Assembly (NCBI GenBank): GCA_009731375.1 | Contig: BJOX01000064.1 | Span: 799,313 to 863,312, forward strand | Origin: Paulinella micropora | Taxonomy: Eukaryota; Cercozoa; Imbricatea; Euglyphida | Direction of reading: 5' to 3' | DNA length: 64,000 nt | Shown: piece by piece, positions 23,418 to 34,120 of the stretch | Layout of the letters: each line of letters begins with the position of its first letter | Numbering within the stretch: the stretch's first letter is position 1 | Program-made: the position numbers and the translations under genes | Notes under the pieces: generated by a model | Seen by the model: only the letters and a program-made list of their open reading frames with translations | Databases searched by the model: none | Told to the model about the DNA's origin: nothing

Positions 23418-23938
23418 ATAAATAGATAGATAGATAAATAGATAGATAGATAAACAGATAGATACTATTAGATAGATAGATAGATAAATAGATAGATAGA
23501 TAGATAGATAGCCCAAGGTAGATAGATAGATAGGATAGGATAGGATAGGATGGGATAGGATAGGATAGGTACGTAGGTAGGTAGGTAGGTAGGTAGAGAG
23601 AAGGTAGGTAGGTAGGTAGGTAGAAAGAAGATAGGTGTGTATGTAGGTAGAGAGAAGGCGTGTGTGTATGTGTGTATTTTTGTTTTTATTGTATGTATGT
23701 ATGTATGTATGTATGCATGTATGAACATATGTATGTATGAATGTATGTGAATAAATAAATACGTAAATACATAAGATAAAAAGAGTAGTAGTAGTACTAG
23801 TAGTAGTAGTAGTAGTATTAGTAGTAGTAGTAGTAGTAGCCTGTATTTATCGTATGTATGTATGTATGTACATATGTACATATGTATGTATGTATGTATG
23901 TATGTGAATAAATAATACTTAAATACTTAAAATAAAAA

Positions 23939-23977
<39 letters not shown>

Positions 23978-24017
23978 CCTGAGACAAACAAACAAGCAAA
24001 CAAACAACAACAACAGC

Positions 24018-24049
<32 letters not shown>

Positions 24050-24087
24050 AGAGAGAGAGAGAGAGAGTGTGTGTGTGTGTGTGTGTG

Positions 24088-24121
<34 letters not shown>

Positions 24122-24149
24122 CCTGAGACAAACAAACAAGCAAACAAAC

Positions 24150-24188
<39 letters not shown>

Positions 24189-24201
24189 AAAGAGAGAGAG
24201 A

Positions 24202-24238
<37 letters not shown>

Positions 24239-24345
24239 AGGGAGGGAGGGAGGGAGAGGAAGAGAGGATAAGTGTGTGTGTGTGTGTGTGTTTGTGTGCG
24301 CGTGTGTGTGTGTGTTTGTGTGCGTGTGTGTGCATGTATTCCAAT
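23035..24345. repeat. compound microsatellite block
   Basis: About 1.3 kb of tandem short units: GATA with GATG/GGTA variants (23036-23515), GGATA/GGTA (about 23520-23640), TGTA (about 23690-23900), GTA (about 23785-23840 and 23940-23977), CAA/AACA (about 23985-24050 and 24130-24190), GA, GT, and a second GTA-CAA-GA-GT series (24088-24330). The series GTA, CCTGAGACAAACAAACAAGC, CAA, GA, GT appears twice (about 23940-24087 and 24088-24220), so the compound was itself duplicated. Confidence 0.95.
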
Positions 24346-25010
24346 TGGAAAAATTAATAAATTAAGAAAAGCAAGAGTTTTTTAATAATTCAAATTCGTT
24401 ATCAATGTGGCAAAAAAACTAAAAATCATTCATATTGTATTTGTATGTAAACATTGTTATAGTAATATCAATTTCAAGTTTGATTACAAGGAAGCATTCC
24501 TTCAACATGTTATTATTAATAATGAAAACAACATCAGCAACATACATTATAGTAATATCACGTTCAAGTTTGATTACAAGGAAGCATTCCTTCAACATGT
24601 TATTATTTATGATGAAAACAACATCAGCAACATACATTATTAATATTCGTAATTACTATTAATATAATATTACAGAAAAAGTGACATTAATGACATATTG
24701 TAATAAAGAATATTGATAGGAATATTAAGATTATAGGTTTTTTTTCTCCCAAGTCCAGTAATATTAATAAGCATTAATTAATATAAATATTATACATCAT
24801 GAACAGATAAATATTAGGTTTCAATCATTATTAATGAATCTGGCATCAATCTGCTGAAATCCTTGCCACGGTATAATTCGAGTGAAATCTGGCAGTGGGC
24901 AAAACAACGACGTCCGAGAGGTGTTGAGATGGGCTGAGATGTCGGTTTCGTCCGCTGTCGCCGACCGTCCCTTCCGGATCCGTTTTTTGCATGACGGTCG
25001 ACATCACGAC
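24346..25010. other. AT-rich region with a 90-bp tandem duplication
   Basis: 24458-24547 and 24548-24637 are two nearly identical 90-bp copies. The small ORFs on both strands repeat with the unit. The rest up to about 25010 is AT-rich and shows no gene. Confidence 0.7.
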
Positions 25011-25030
25011 ACACACAGATACATGCACAC

Positions 25031-25072
<42 letters not shown>
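25011..25072. repeat. CA dinucleotide run
   Basis: CA/ACAC microsatellite preceding a minisatellite with hairpin units. Confidence 0.95.
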
Positions 25073-25075
<3 letters not shown>

Positions 25076-25083
25076 GACATCGA

Positions 25084-25449
25084 CATACAGCAACGATGGT
25101 GCTGTATGCCACGGTCACGAGACACACACACATACACACAATGTCATACAGCAACGATGGTGCTGCATGTCACTGGCAACATCACGACACACACATAGAC
25201 ATACAGCAACGATGGTGCTGTATGTCACGCCTGAGACACACAGGTGACATACACACATACAGCAACGATGGTGCTGCATGCATCACTACCGACTGTGACA
25301 CACTGTGACAGACATAGACATACAGCAACGATGGTGCTGTCTGTCACGAGACACACACATACACGCATACAGCAACGATGGTGCTGCATGCCACGGTCGA
25401 CATGACTACACACACATACATAGACATACAGCAACGATGGTGCTGTATG
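25084..25449. repeat. minisatellite of seven hairpin units
   Basis: Seven copies of a 25-nt self-complementary unit start at 25084, 25145, 25200, 25256, 25319, 25366 and 25425. Each has arms catacagca and tgctgtatg around the loop acgatgg. The right arm ends tatg in copies 1, 3 and 7, catg in 2, 4 and 6, and tctg in 5, so units alternate as a dimer of about 106-119 bp. The spacers are CA-rich with cacgagacac pieces. Confidence 0.9.
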
Positions 25450-25521
25450 TCACGAGACACATACGCAACGGCCACACATACATGAAAGGTTTGCGTGGGG
25501 TGGTCACCGTGGCTATCAGCG

Positions 25522-25569
25522 CTTTTTACACATCACTCCTGACGGCCGTCAGGAGTGTTTTGTAAAAAA
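25522..25569. repeat. long palindrome
   Basis: 25534-25557 is a perfect 24-bp palindrome with arms cactcctgacgg and ccgtcaggagtg. The flanks tttttaca and tgtaaaaa extend it imperfectly to about 48 bp. It could form a cruciform or a strong RNA hairpin. Confidence 0.85.
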
Positions 25570-25604
25570 CCGGTGGAAGGTGCAGTGTTAGGTGAAGCGT
25601 CGCT

Positions 25605-25813
25605 AGGTGGGGTGGGTGATTTCCTGAATTTCAAGGTTTTTCACGGCCGCCGCCGTGAATGACGGGTAAGCAGCGGTGCAACCCACCCCACCTACGCAAA
25701 TCTACCTCATCACTTGGTGGGGTGGATGATCACCTGAATTTTAAGGTTTTTCACGGCCGCCGCCGTGAATGACGTGTAAACAGCGGTGCAGACACACCCC
25801 ACTTATGCAAATC
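25605..25813. repeat. two tandem 110-bp units with inverted ends
   Basis: Units at about 25605-25702 and 25715-25813 share the blocks aaggtttttcacgg and agcggtgca. Unit 1 has 12-bp perfect inverted ends, ggtggggtgggt (25606) and acccaccccacc (25681). Both have an internal palindrome, tcacggc/gccgtga, at 25641-25658 and 25751-25768. They look like small foldback or MITE-like units. No target duplication was recognised. Confidence 0.75.
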
Positions 25814-25819
25814 CTAGTT

Positions 25820-26392
25820 TATGTACTAAACTTTAAATACATATGAAACTGAAGAAAAATGCAATGATACAGCTGTCATTGTGAAAATTTACGTAATTTA
25901 TTAATATGTTTGTTTTTCCTTCGCTGCTTTTGCTCGTGTCTTTTGTTTTCTTGCGCGCCGATAGCGTTTGTTCTTTTCCTTATGATATGTTCCTGTTATT
26001 TTTTTTTCAACATTTACATATTAATACGTACACTCTCTCTGTCTCTCACTCACTTTCACGTTGATCATGACTGTTGTTGCTGCTGCTGTAAAAAATTTAT
26101 CAATATATGTTTTTTGTTTAAATTTCAAAATAACATTGATATCGATAATAAGAAATCAATCATTACAAAAATACTAGAAACGATCTAATCATGATTTAAT
26201 TGATTGCTTTAGCTAATATATACAATCGTCATATAAGTAGCACAATTTCCAAACAAGTGCAGCACGTGCACATGTACATTGAATTTTTATTTATTTTTAA
26301 TATTGAAATTAAATAAAAAATTTAAAATATTATCTGTACATGTGTTCTCACTCTCTCTCTCTCAGCCTCTCTCTTCCTGCTTTCTCTCTCTT

Positions 26393-26430
<38 letters not shown>

Positions 26431-26690
26431 CTGTAGCGTGAAAATGCGGCGTCACCTCCTAAGATTCCTTCTGAGAAGAGTTTTCACTCCGTTTGAGGAT
26501 ACCAATTAGATCCCATACGTGAGTTTTTCAGTCGTTTTCTATAGTTATATTTTATTTTAGCTATAATTTCGTTTTCATTTGTTTCCATCTATGAGAGCAT
26601 TTCATTTATATGATTACTGCGCTTCCTCTTGAGTAGAAAGTGTTTTATTAATATTAATAAAAGCAATGTCTGTGTAAAGAATTGTAAAAA
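25820..26690. other. AT-rich region with a CT microsatellite
   Basis: AT-rich noncoding DNA with a CT run at about 26348-26428. The ORFs here are low-complexity translations of it. No gene is seen. Confidence 0.6.
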
Positions 26691-26697
26691 CTGTTTA

Positions 26698-26790
26698 GGG
26701 CACCTACGCCAAACCCGCGCTGCCAACCCCACCCCGACGCACGGAGCGCGGCGGGGTGGGGTTGGCAGCGCGGGGTTGGCGTAGGTGCCC
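26698..26790. repeat. GC-rich near-perfect inverted repeat (39-bp arms)
   Basis: Arms 26698-26736 and 26752-26790 are complementary with a single mismatch, with a 15-nt loop. The arms start gggcacctacgcc and contain ccaaccccacccc. This GC-rich hairpin sits in AT-rich DNA, so it looks inserted. It resembles the ggtggggtgg ends of the units at 25.6 kb in composition. Confidence 0.9.
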
Positions 26791-26897
26791 CCACCGTGTG
26801 TGATAATTTCCGTGCGGGCGAGTACACACTCCAAACCCATATAAAAAAGTCGGCTCAGCCGGAATGTCCATCTTCATTGTCCCATGGTCTTCCCATA

Positions 26898-28055
26898 CTA
26901 TTGTCGCGGTTCTGTGTGCGAGTATATCTTACTTTCGTTTTCACGTGGTAAACGGGTATTCCGCGGGAGGAAAACCCGCACCAAAAGTGGCCTGTCGGCA
27001 AAGGTGTTGTAATTTGACGAAGGGAGAAGCCAGTCTTCAGTTAATGTGAAGGAAGGTGGCCTATCGAGAGGTTCGACGGAAGACACCGTGCGTATCCTAG
27101 GGAAGTAGCGTTCGTGTTGCATCTGTACCATCGTTGAATCCGGCCATAGGCCCTGGTTGAGGGTACAGCGCTTAGGGATCCAGTAAGCAAGGTGACGGCA
27201 ATGCGGGTGAGTGCCTGGAATCATGGTCATGGCCGGTGTTGGGAAATAAGTAGCAAAAATATCTCGGACAATGTAGAGTTCAGGATCCATGCCTGGAGAG
27301 CCATTGGCGCGAAAGGCTTTTTGAAGATCCAATTGATGGCCTGGTACCTCAGTAAAGTCGCAGAATCCCGACCAGGGTCGGCTCGATCTCGTAGGGCTGA
27401 CCCGGACATAGCGGTCAGCTGGAGGAGAAAGCGGTGGCGGTGGTACCGGTGTCATTGCATCTCTCTGTGCCAGCTGGCTTGGTGGTCCAACCTTGTCGCG
27501 GTCTGCAGCGTTGGGAGTATGAGTCTTGTACGGTCCAAGTGGGCTGAGTGAGAATGTGGCCCGAGGGCCGCCTTGCAACGGGGAGTGAGATGCCGAGGAT
27601 TGGGCTGGCGCCCTGGCTAGGCTTCCCACTGGTGCCGACGAGGAACTGGACGAAGAGGACGAGCTACTAGGAGATGTTTGAGGTGCCTGTGGCTGGGCGG
27701 GCATCATGGCTGTGCTGCTCGCAGACACAGACGAGGAGCTGGACGAAGAGGACAAGCTACTAGGAGATGTTTGAGGTGCCTGTGGTTGGGCGGGCATCAT
27801 GGCTGTGCTGCTCGCAGACGCAGACGAGGAGCTGGGCAACGACGACGAACGGCCAGAAGATGCGCGGGCTGCTGGCCGACCTGCGCGACGGTGTGCCTTC
27901 TTAGATGCTGTACTCAACCCAGCGACTGGAATGGTAGTTGGTTGGGTGGGCCGATGTGGCGGAGGAGAAGCTGCCGGAACTTGAGAGCAAGGGGAAGAAG
28001 GTACCGATGACGTCGAGCACTCGCGTTTACTAGAAGAGCGCCGTGAGGCTACCAT
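26898..28055 (-). pseudogene. second gypsy copy, Ser-rich region and unidentified domain
   Basis: 385-aa minus-strand frame. The first half is Ser/Pro/Ala-rich, with two tandem copies of a segment that contains STAMMPAQPQAPQTSPSS (about 27.65-27.88 kb). The second half is ordinary protein-like sequence (FCDFTEVPGHQLDLQKAF, HLAYWIPKRC) that I cannot assign. It lies on the same strand and directly downstream of the protease and Ser-rich stretch of the second gypsy copy, so it is probably part of the element polyprotein. Similar Ser/Pro sequence precedes RT at 20.8-21.5 kb. Confidence 0.45.
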
Positions 28056-28524
28056 GTTGATGGCTGTGACTAGATGCCCGAGGAAGAATTGGAGCTTGTG
28101 AAGATGGAGGGTTGCTCAGCGCATCCTGGAATGATTGCGGTGTGCCAGGTGCAGGGGCCAATGGTTGGCCAAAGGCCGATGCAGTTGGCGTGGTAGATGA
28201 TGATGCTGCCGACAATGAGGATGAAGCCGGCATTGACGATGACGATGATGACGATGATCCGAAAGAGAGGGATCGTGCAGTCGGGCTGCGTCTCTAAAAT
28301 CTGTTGGGTCATTCGGATAGCCGACCAGGCAAGAGCGTCGTCGTGGTATTCTTCTTCGTGAGCGAACCAGGAGATAACTTTTGTCTTTTGGCGACATCAG
28401 CTTTAATTCCATTTCTTCTTCGTCTCCCGGGTCCGTCTTTGTCGTTCTCGTCTTCTGTCAGCACTTTCACATCCATATCGCATGGTCTCCCTTTCTCGGA
28501 CATGAAGAGGTTGACTGTGCGGCC
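28056..28524 (-). pseudogene. second gypsy copy, Ser-rich linker after protease
   Basis: Frames 28503-28309 and 28233-28030 give a Lys/Asp-rich then poly-Ser/Pro-rich linker. The poly-Ser-Ala-Ser-Thr-Pro pattern matches gypsy-A at 17.23-17.33 kb, which fixes the order protease then Ser-rich linker in both copies. Confidence 0.5.
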
Positions 28525-29322
28525 CTAGAGGTGAGCTTGCGAAGTTGACAAAAGATCGTAAGAGCCCGAAGGCTGTGTGCCGACACGGTTCTTGAAGACT
28601 TTCTCGATCTCGGAAGTCGGGTACGAAGTCGTTTCAGCCAGGGTCTCCGGACGATAGCTGATGGTGGCCAATTGACGATCGCCCACCTGAAGCGGCTGGT
28701 CGAAGAAATGAAATTCCGTCTCGTAGACGATTTGTCTTGCCTTGGGCTTCAAAGGGATGTAGTCCGTTGGCTTGATCCTCTGGGCCTCGTCGATGGACAA
28801 GTTTATCTGTGCGGCCACCTCGTTGGCGAAGAGTAGATCCACGCGATCAGGCAGGTGGGTCGACACATAAATGGTAATGGCATGGAGCGGCGTCGTTGGG
28901 CTGGCGGAGACAAAGAGTTCGATGCAGTCGGTGAGTACTGCGTCGATGCCGACGGATGAGCGTGCCTCCACAGGGGGCAGCTGCCGAATAGTAAAACCAT
29001 GCTGCATAACCCACGTTAGGCGAGCGACGCCTTTACAGTTACAGGCTGAATCCAAAGCGCATGTAGTCTTGCCGATAAATGGGCGGTTGAGAGGATGTCT
29101 GGCGACCCAAACGCATCCAGTGACAACTGTTGGGATAGTCGCAATCCGTAGAGGCGGGGGCGTTGGCACCAGCGGAGAGGACGCGCAGGACCGGGTAGTC
29201 ATGTGGAAGGCGCGCGGGGTGTTGCGAGCAACGGCCGCTGATGGCTTCCCGTTGTCTTGACGACGCTGCTGACGAAGTTTGCACTCTTCAAACGAATGTT
29301 TGGGAAGCTGGTCCTTCTTCAA
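28525..29322 (-). CDS. second gypsy copy, retropepsin-like protease
   Basis: 265-aa minus-strand frame. The active-site region is near 29060-29041 with CALDSAC; it is followed by VGIDAVL (about 28.95 kb), ITIYVSTHLP, and LLFANEVAAQINLS, a plausible hydrophobic-hydrophobic-Gly equivalent at the end of the fold. A PTDYIPLKP...IVYETEFHFF segment follows. The N-terminal about 60 residues are the basic end of gag. All blocks are shared with gypsy-A at 16.1-16.7 kb. The catalytic triplet is DSA in both copies, not DSG or DTG. It would cleave the Gag-Pol precursor. The frame is intact, but the gag before it is shifted. Confidence 0.65.
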   Translation of the reverse strand: MKKDQLPKHSFEECKLRQQRRQDNGKPSAAVARNTPRAFHMTTRSCASSPLVPTPPPLRIATIPTVVTGCVWVARHPLNRPFIGKTTCALDSACNCKGVARLTWVMQHGFTIRQLPPVEARSSVGIDAVLTDCIELFVSASPTTPLHAITIYVSTHLPDRVDLLFANEVAAQINLSIDEAQRIKPTDYIPLKPKARQIVYETEFHFFDQPLQVGDRQLATISYRPETLAETTSYPTSEIEKVFKNRVGTQPSGSYDLLSTSQAHL

Positions 29323-30884
29323 GAAGTTGTTGTGCTCGTTTCAGTAGGCGCATGGTATGCCCGTGAAAAATTTTCGTTTGGTCTGGTTCGACAACTTACT
29401 CGATGGATCGGTCTTCAGGCGCTTGACAGGGCGAATCGATGTCTGTAAGGGAGCGGTTTGGGTCATCGCCATGGCGTCCGCCTTACGTTTCTGCCAAGGA
29501 GGGCGGTTAGTGTTGGTATTCTCCGTGGTTGTCGTTACTTGCCGGGGCTGCTGACGTCTCAGACCAACAAAGTCCCGTTCGTACGTAGATGGGTCATCGG
29601 TGTCCGTGTGGGCCGGGATCTCCATCCCCAAAAGGTAGTCTTCCATGACGTTGGGGTCAAGGGTCCTGGACCAAGCCTTAGGGAGGAGGTCATCCAAGTT
29701 GCACGGCCAGCCGGCGCCGTAGGTGAGCCTGACTTGATCTGCTTGCTGGTTCCATTGGCAACGTTCCATCGGGGATAGCATGCGGCCCAAGTCCTCGATC
29801 TGGTTTCCGTCACAAATGTTCACGCCGGCTACATATGTGGCCTCGTAGAACGTGATGCATCGATGGATGTACGCCAGGAGTTGTTCCTTCTCAAAATGTT
29901 GTAGATTTAGAGCTTGGAGAGCTGACTTCCGTGTGTCATGTTTATCCAGACGGACATGAATAAGGTCGCGAATGAATTTCAGCCAGATGAGGGACAGCGA
30001 ACACCATACCTGCTGGATGGGGTCGGTGAGGCAGACGAAGCGGGCCCAACAGGCGTCCATGATGGCAACCGTATTAAACTTTATCTCCCCACGCGCTAAC
30101 ATTGCTGATGGCATGCATGATGGCCAGTTGAATCGGCGTGTTGGCGATGTGGTAGTTGACTGCTAATTTGCGTGCGAAGGCAGCTTGATCAGCTGTCGGT
30201 GCCAGACCTGAGGGCAGTATCAGAGTTGACGAAGTCAGTGTATCTGTTCCTGGAGTCAAAGACGTCGAAGGGTGGCTTAAACGGGTCGTTGTCGCAGAAG
30301 AGCTTCCGGTGGGGTGCAAAGTAGTCGGACCAGTCTGGTTCAATGGGGGAATGGATGTGGCACCAGCGGCTGTACCCAAAGGAGCAGTGACCGGTAGTGA
30401 CCCTATCAATCCAGCAGTTGAGAGGTAACTGGGTAGTAGTTGTGAAAGACTTCTACGGGGATGACGTTTCCAATGTCGTGCCAGAGCTTCTCTGCGGCTG
30501 CCAACGATCCTGCAGGTCCCAGGTACTGGGCACAGACCTCGGCGTCTGTCCATTTTGGATTACGAAGGAGGTCTAGGCTGGCTTGAGGGGCAATGGGGAC
30601 CTGTAGTAGCCAGGTACAGCCTTATCCTTGTGAATTTTCCGAAGAATGTCTCGTTCATCACCAACATAACTGATCAGTAAATCGTAAATAAATTGCACGG
30701 TTTGTGTACATGATAGATTAGTATGGAGGCGAGTAGTCTTTCCAGCCTTGACTTCCTCCTGAAACTTCTTATCTGTACGTAGAGTGTCTGTACGGGAGCC
30801 CAAAATGGGATATGGGTCCAGACAACGTCGTTTGTGCTCGTTGTATTTCGATGCTGGGTCGTCGTGTCGCGACTGGTTCCACAT
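29323..30884 (-). pseudogene. second gypsy copy, gag
   Basis: Starts at the ATG at 30884 (MWNQSRHDDP), as in gypsy-A (MFANSRHDDP at 5531). The frame 31088-30573 contains this start; 30553-30074 continues with a Ser/Thr/Pro-rich linker up to a SAWGDK block; 30114-29341 (257 aa) contains DACWARFV, DKHDTR, RCITFY and VMEDY. Frames change near 30.57 and 30.09 kb. It shares all blocks with the two gypsy-A fragments, which shows those fragments to be halves of one gag. No CCHC zinc knuckle is visible; the C-terminus is Lys/Arg-rich. Confidence 0.65.
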
Positions 30885-31725
30885 GTAGACGTACCAAGAG
30901 CAAGCCAGAACGCAGAGCAGTAGCTGAAGAGGGCGAGGTGCAGTGGAGGAGGTGTTCCCCACTCTGTAGGTAGGGGGTGACCCTAAAACGACAAAACCAA
31001 ACACATACTGTGTTGGTTGACTGCATAGTGTGTTTAAGGGCAGAGGAAGGACACAATGCAACGGCAGGTGAACGGTCTGTCGAGACATATGTGTTTTTGG
31101 TTACCACTGTCCTAATACGTTGTTGGATAGCCACTCCTGAAAGAGAGGGTCTTTCCAAATCGATCTGTGCACAGAACACACCAACTCTGTGTGTGTAGTT
31201 TTCTCTTGAATGGAAAAATTCGAATTGTGAGTTTGTATACAACTCTTCAAGTAGGCAGATACAACGAACTCTTAGTAAGAACACTATGGCTGCTTTGAGT
31301 CCTGACTCAGGGTGAGCAGGTGAAATACAAGTAAATAGAAGAGAGGTCACTTAGTTTATTTACATAATTTCGAACTCATTGCTGGCTTGGGTGCAACGTA
31401 CGGTCAAGCGTAGAACGTAGATTGTGAGGTCTCCAGTTCTCAAACGGATAGTGTCTTTTGTCTTCAAGTTAACAGTCATAAAACGGATAGTGTTGGGTTG
31501 GTGGACTTGAAAATCCCAACTTAATTCGGGAAGCCTAGGCGAAAATGACTGGGAACGGAAAAGACAGTTAGATATTCTGTTTTTCCGTGAATCTATCTCT
31601 TTGTCCACAAAATTTACAGTAAAATATGTTTCACGGGAAATCGGGGGAAAAGGTAATGCGAATGGGAAAAGTGGCAATAGCTAAAAAGAACTTGAACTGA
31701 TCGTTTGAAATCATTTCTGAACGGC
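30885..31725 (-). repeat. second gypsy copy, LTR and leader
   Basis: Homologous to 5532-6298 and, at its upstream end (31660-31725), to 2750-2806. The conserved gggaaatcggggg is at about 31648 (plus strand). The exact LTR borders and primer-binding site are not resolved. Confidence 0.55.
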
Positions 31726-33100
31726 ATATGTAGGTTCTAGTGGTCGGTAGAATCATTAAATATTTCGCAGCGAGTAATCTCATTCAATATTCAAGATTTT
31801 GAGGTGCTATCTGCGCAGAATTCAATGTTTTTAGTGGCAATGACTTTCCTGTATTAGGCTTTCAGTTTATATAAGGTATTAATGAGATCTATGGTATTTT
31901 CTGAATGTGAACAAACTAATTTCTGACCTATGTTTTCCTAGTTTTTGTTTTATGCCTTACTTCTCTGCAAAAACCCTCTGGCAGAATTGCTCAACATAAC
32001 ATTTGAATTCATTTGTGCACTTGTGCGTAAAAATGAGTGCAGAGTGCATCATGCAAACAGCATTTGTCAGTTAAAATCTGCATACTTGCTATGTCGTGAA
32101 ATGTGAAAATTGAAGTCGATAATAAGGATTTCAAAAACAGGAACACCAAGTTTTCTGATGAAAACACTTGTGTCCTGCTTGCTTTTGCTTGAAACAACGT
32201 GGTTTGAACACACACTCGCTGTGAACACATGGACCTCCGACATGAAACTGGTGCCGCGGGCCCGTTGAATTTCTGTGGCAATATTTGACAAGATCATGCC
32301 AATTCCCGGAGAGGAAACCAGAAAAATTTCCAAAAAATATTTGAACAAACAGGCCTATCGACATACGTAGCCTTTGAAGTGAAGGCCGCACTAAATTCTT
32401 TTTTATTTGACGGTTTTTCCGGGGTCGACATTGGTAAAAGTCATGTCTAGAGAGGGTTTTGTGTTTTTTTTCTGTGTGTTTCTCATGCATACTTTCACGT
32501 CCCATGGTCTTGTACAGTCTTTCCAAATGATGTGTCCATGCTGTCTACAAAATAGCGTGTTGTTAACTTATCTGCAGCATGTGTTGTTCTTTCTTGAGAG
32601 AAGCCCTTTTTTGCACCTGTCTTGTATCGCTCCTATGTGTGTTGTGTGTGCTTTTCTGGGAATGTAATGTGCTGAATCTATTCACAATCACACGGTCTTT
32701 GTTTTGTATATGTTCAACTACTGCTCCTTTCTTTGTAACCCTGCTGTTGGTGATCTGTTCTGGGCTGCAGACAGGCTCAAAAAATCATGGGTGAGATTTT
32801 TACAGATTTTCAATTTTTTTTCTGCACTTTCTGTACAAAATGCTTTTATTAAATAGTCTCTTTGATTTCCTTCACTTTCTGTACTTGTTCCGGCCTTGTA
32901 TTTAAATAAAAAAAAATTCTGAGTGAGGGCCTTATGCCCTACTTTTGCTGATTTTGGCCGGTTTGTTTGCAGGCTTAAGGTTACCTTTTTGTAAAAAAAC
33001 TTTGTACATTTAATTATAAGCATACATAGAAAGATATTATATAAGAATTTATTGAAGAGCATACAGGGAACATATGAAAACTGACTCTGATTTTTGGTCA
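31726..33100. other. AT-rich region without a recognisable gene
   Basis: About 1.4 kb. Overlapping short ORFs (such as 32131-32526 minus and 32407-32667 plus) are rich in Phe, Cys or Lys and look random. No repeat structure or RNA gene was recognised. Confidence 0.5.
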
Positions 33101-34120
33101 TCACAAACACCATTTTTTTAGGTGGCAGGATGGCTCTTCCTCTCTTATGTTCGCCTTCGCATTCTCGTATACCTCATAGGACCACTCAGCGTCCTCCTGG
33201 GTATGTAGCTCACAACATATCCCGTGATCCGGGCCTTGTGGACTGTACCGTAGACCTGTGCGGTCATATCGGACTCCACTCGCCATCTCCATCGCCTCAA
33301 TGTGGCTGACCTCATACACCTTGTCAGTGGACAAGTCTTCCATCTCCACCGTGGACACCAACGCCGATACTTCTGAGTTAAACTCTAGCCTAGAGAGGCT
33401 ATCAGCGACCACATTTCGCTTTCCCGGTAGATGGACCATTGTAAAATCGAAACAAGACAAGAACGCTTGCCACCGCGCCAGCCGTCCCGTCTGTTCATGA
33501 TTCATCAACCATAACAGGTTATGATGATCAGTTCTGACAGTAAATTGAGGTCCTCCCCACAAATACTCTCTGAGCCTCTTGAGGGCCCATACTACCGCCA
33601 ACGCCTCTCTTTGCCTTGTGCAATAGTTTCTCTCCGCCGCACACAACTTCCTACTAATAAACATGATTGGGCGTAATTTCTTCTCCTCATCCTCTTGTTG
33701 TAATACAGCCCCAATCGCAAACTTAGATGCGTCTGTATCGACTACGAATTGTTTCGTAAAGTCGGGCATCGTTAACACCAGTCCTCCGTCTTTCGGGTCT
33801 TTGTAAATGAGATCTTTGAGCGCATGAAACGCTTGCAAAGCCTCTTCGTCCCACTTCTCAAAGTCTCCAAAATCTATCATTTTCTCCACTTTAGCCCGTG
33901 TTGCACCCCAATCGGGTATAAACTGGCTATAGTATTGCGCCACCGCAAGGAATGAGTGCAATTCAGTGCGGTTCTTCGGTATCGGTCGATTCATAATCTC
34001 CTCCCTCTTCTCTTTGGATGTCGAGACTCGATTATGGGAGATCTCGTACCCTAAGTATGTCACACTCGTCTTGGCAAGTTGACACTTCTTTAGATTGCCA
34101 CTTTTTCCCGGTGGGGTGTG
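33101..34120 (-). pseudogene. fragment of a different gypsy pol (RT end and RNase H)
   Basis: Minus-strand frame starting inside RT at about 34120: KKCQLAKTSVTYLGYEIS is the last RT motif of gypsy elements. It continues with the FLAVAQYYSQFIPDW connection and a complete RNase H: FVVDTDASKFAIGAVL (Asp), CTRQREALAVVWALKRLREYL (Glu), FTVRTDHHNLLWL (Asp), LPGKRNVVADSLSR (Asp). The frame is open for 320 codons but ends shortly after RNase H, with no integrase. It is much closer to ordinary metazoan- or fungal-type gypsy sequences than to the two other gypsy copies here, so it is a separate family. Truncated at both ends. Confidence 0.85.

Noticed and set aside
23022-25154. Several ORFs with Tyr-Leu-Ser, Thr-His, or Val-Cys repeats
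   Set aside because: They follow the period of the GATA, GTA, CAA and CA microsatellites and have no protein character.
25084-25449. CRISPR-like array
   Set aside because: Repeats with spacers of similar size are present, but the spacers are CA-rich and related to each other, the setting is eukaryotic, and no cas gene is near. It is a minisatellite.
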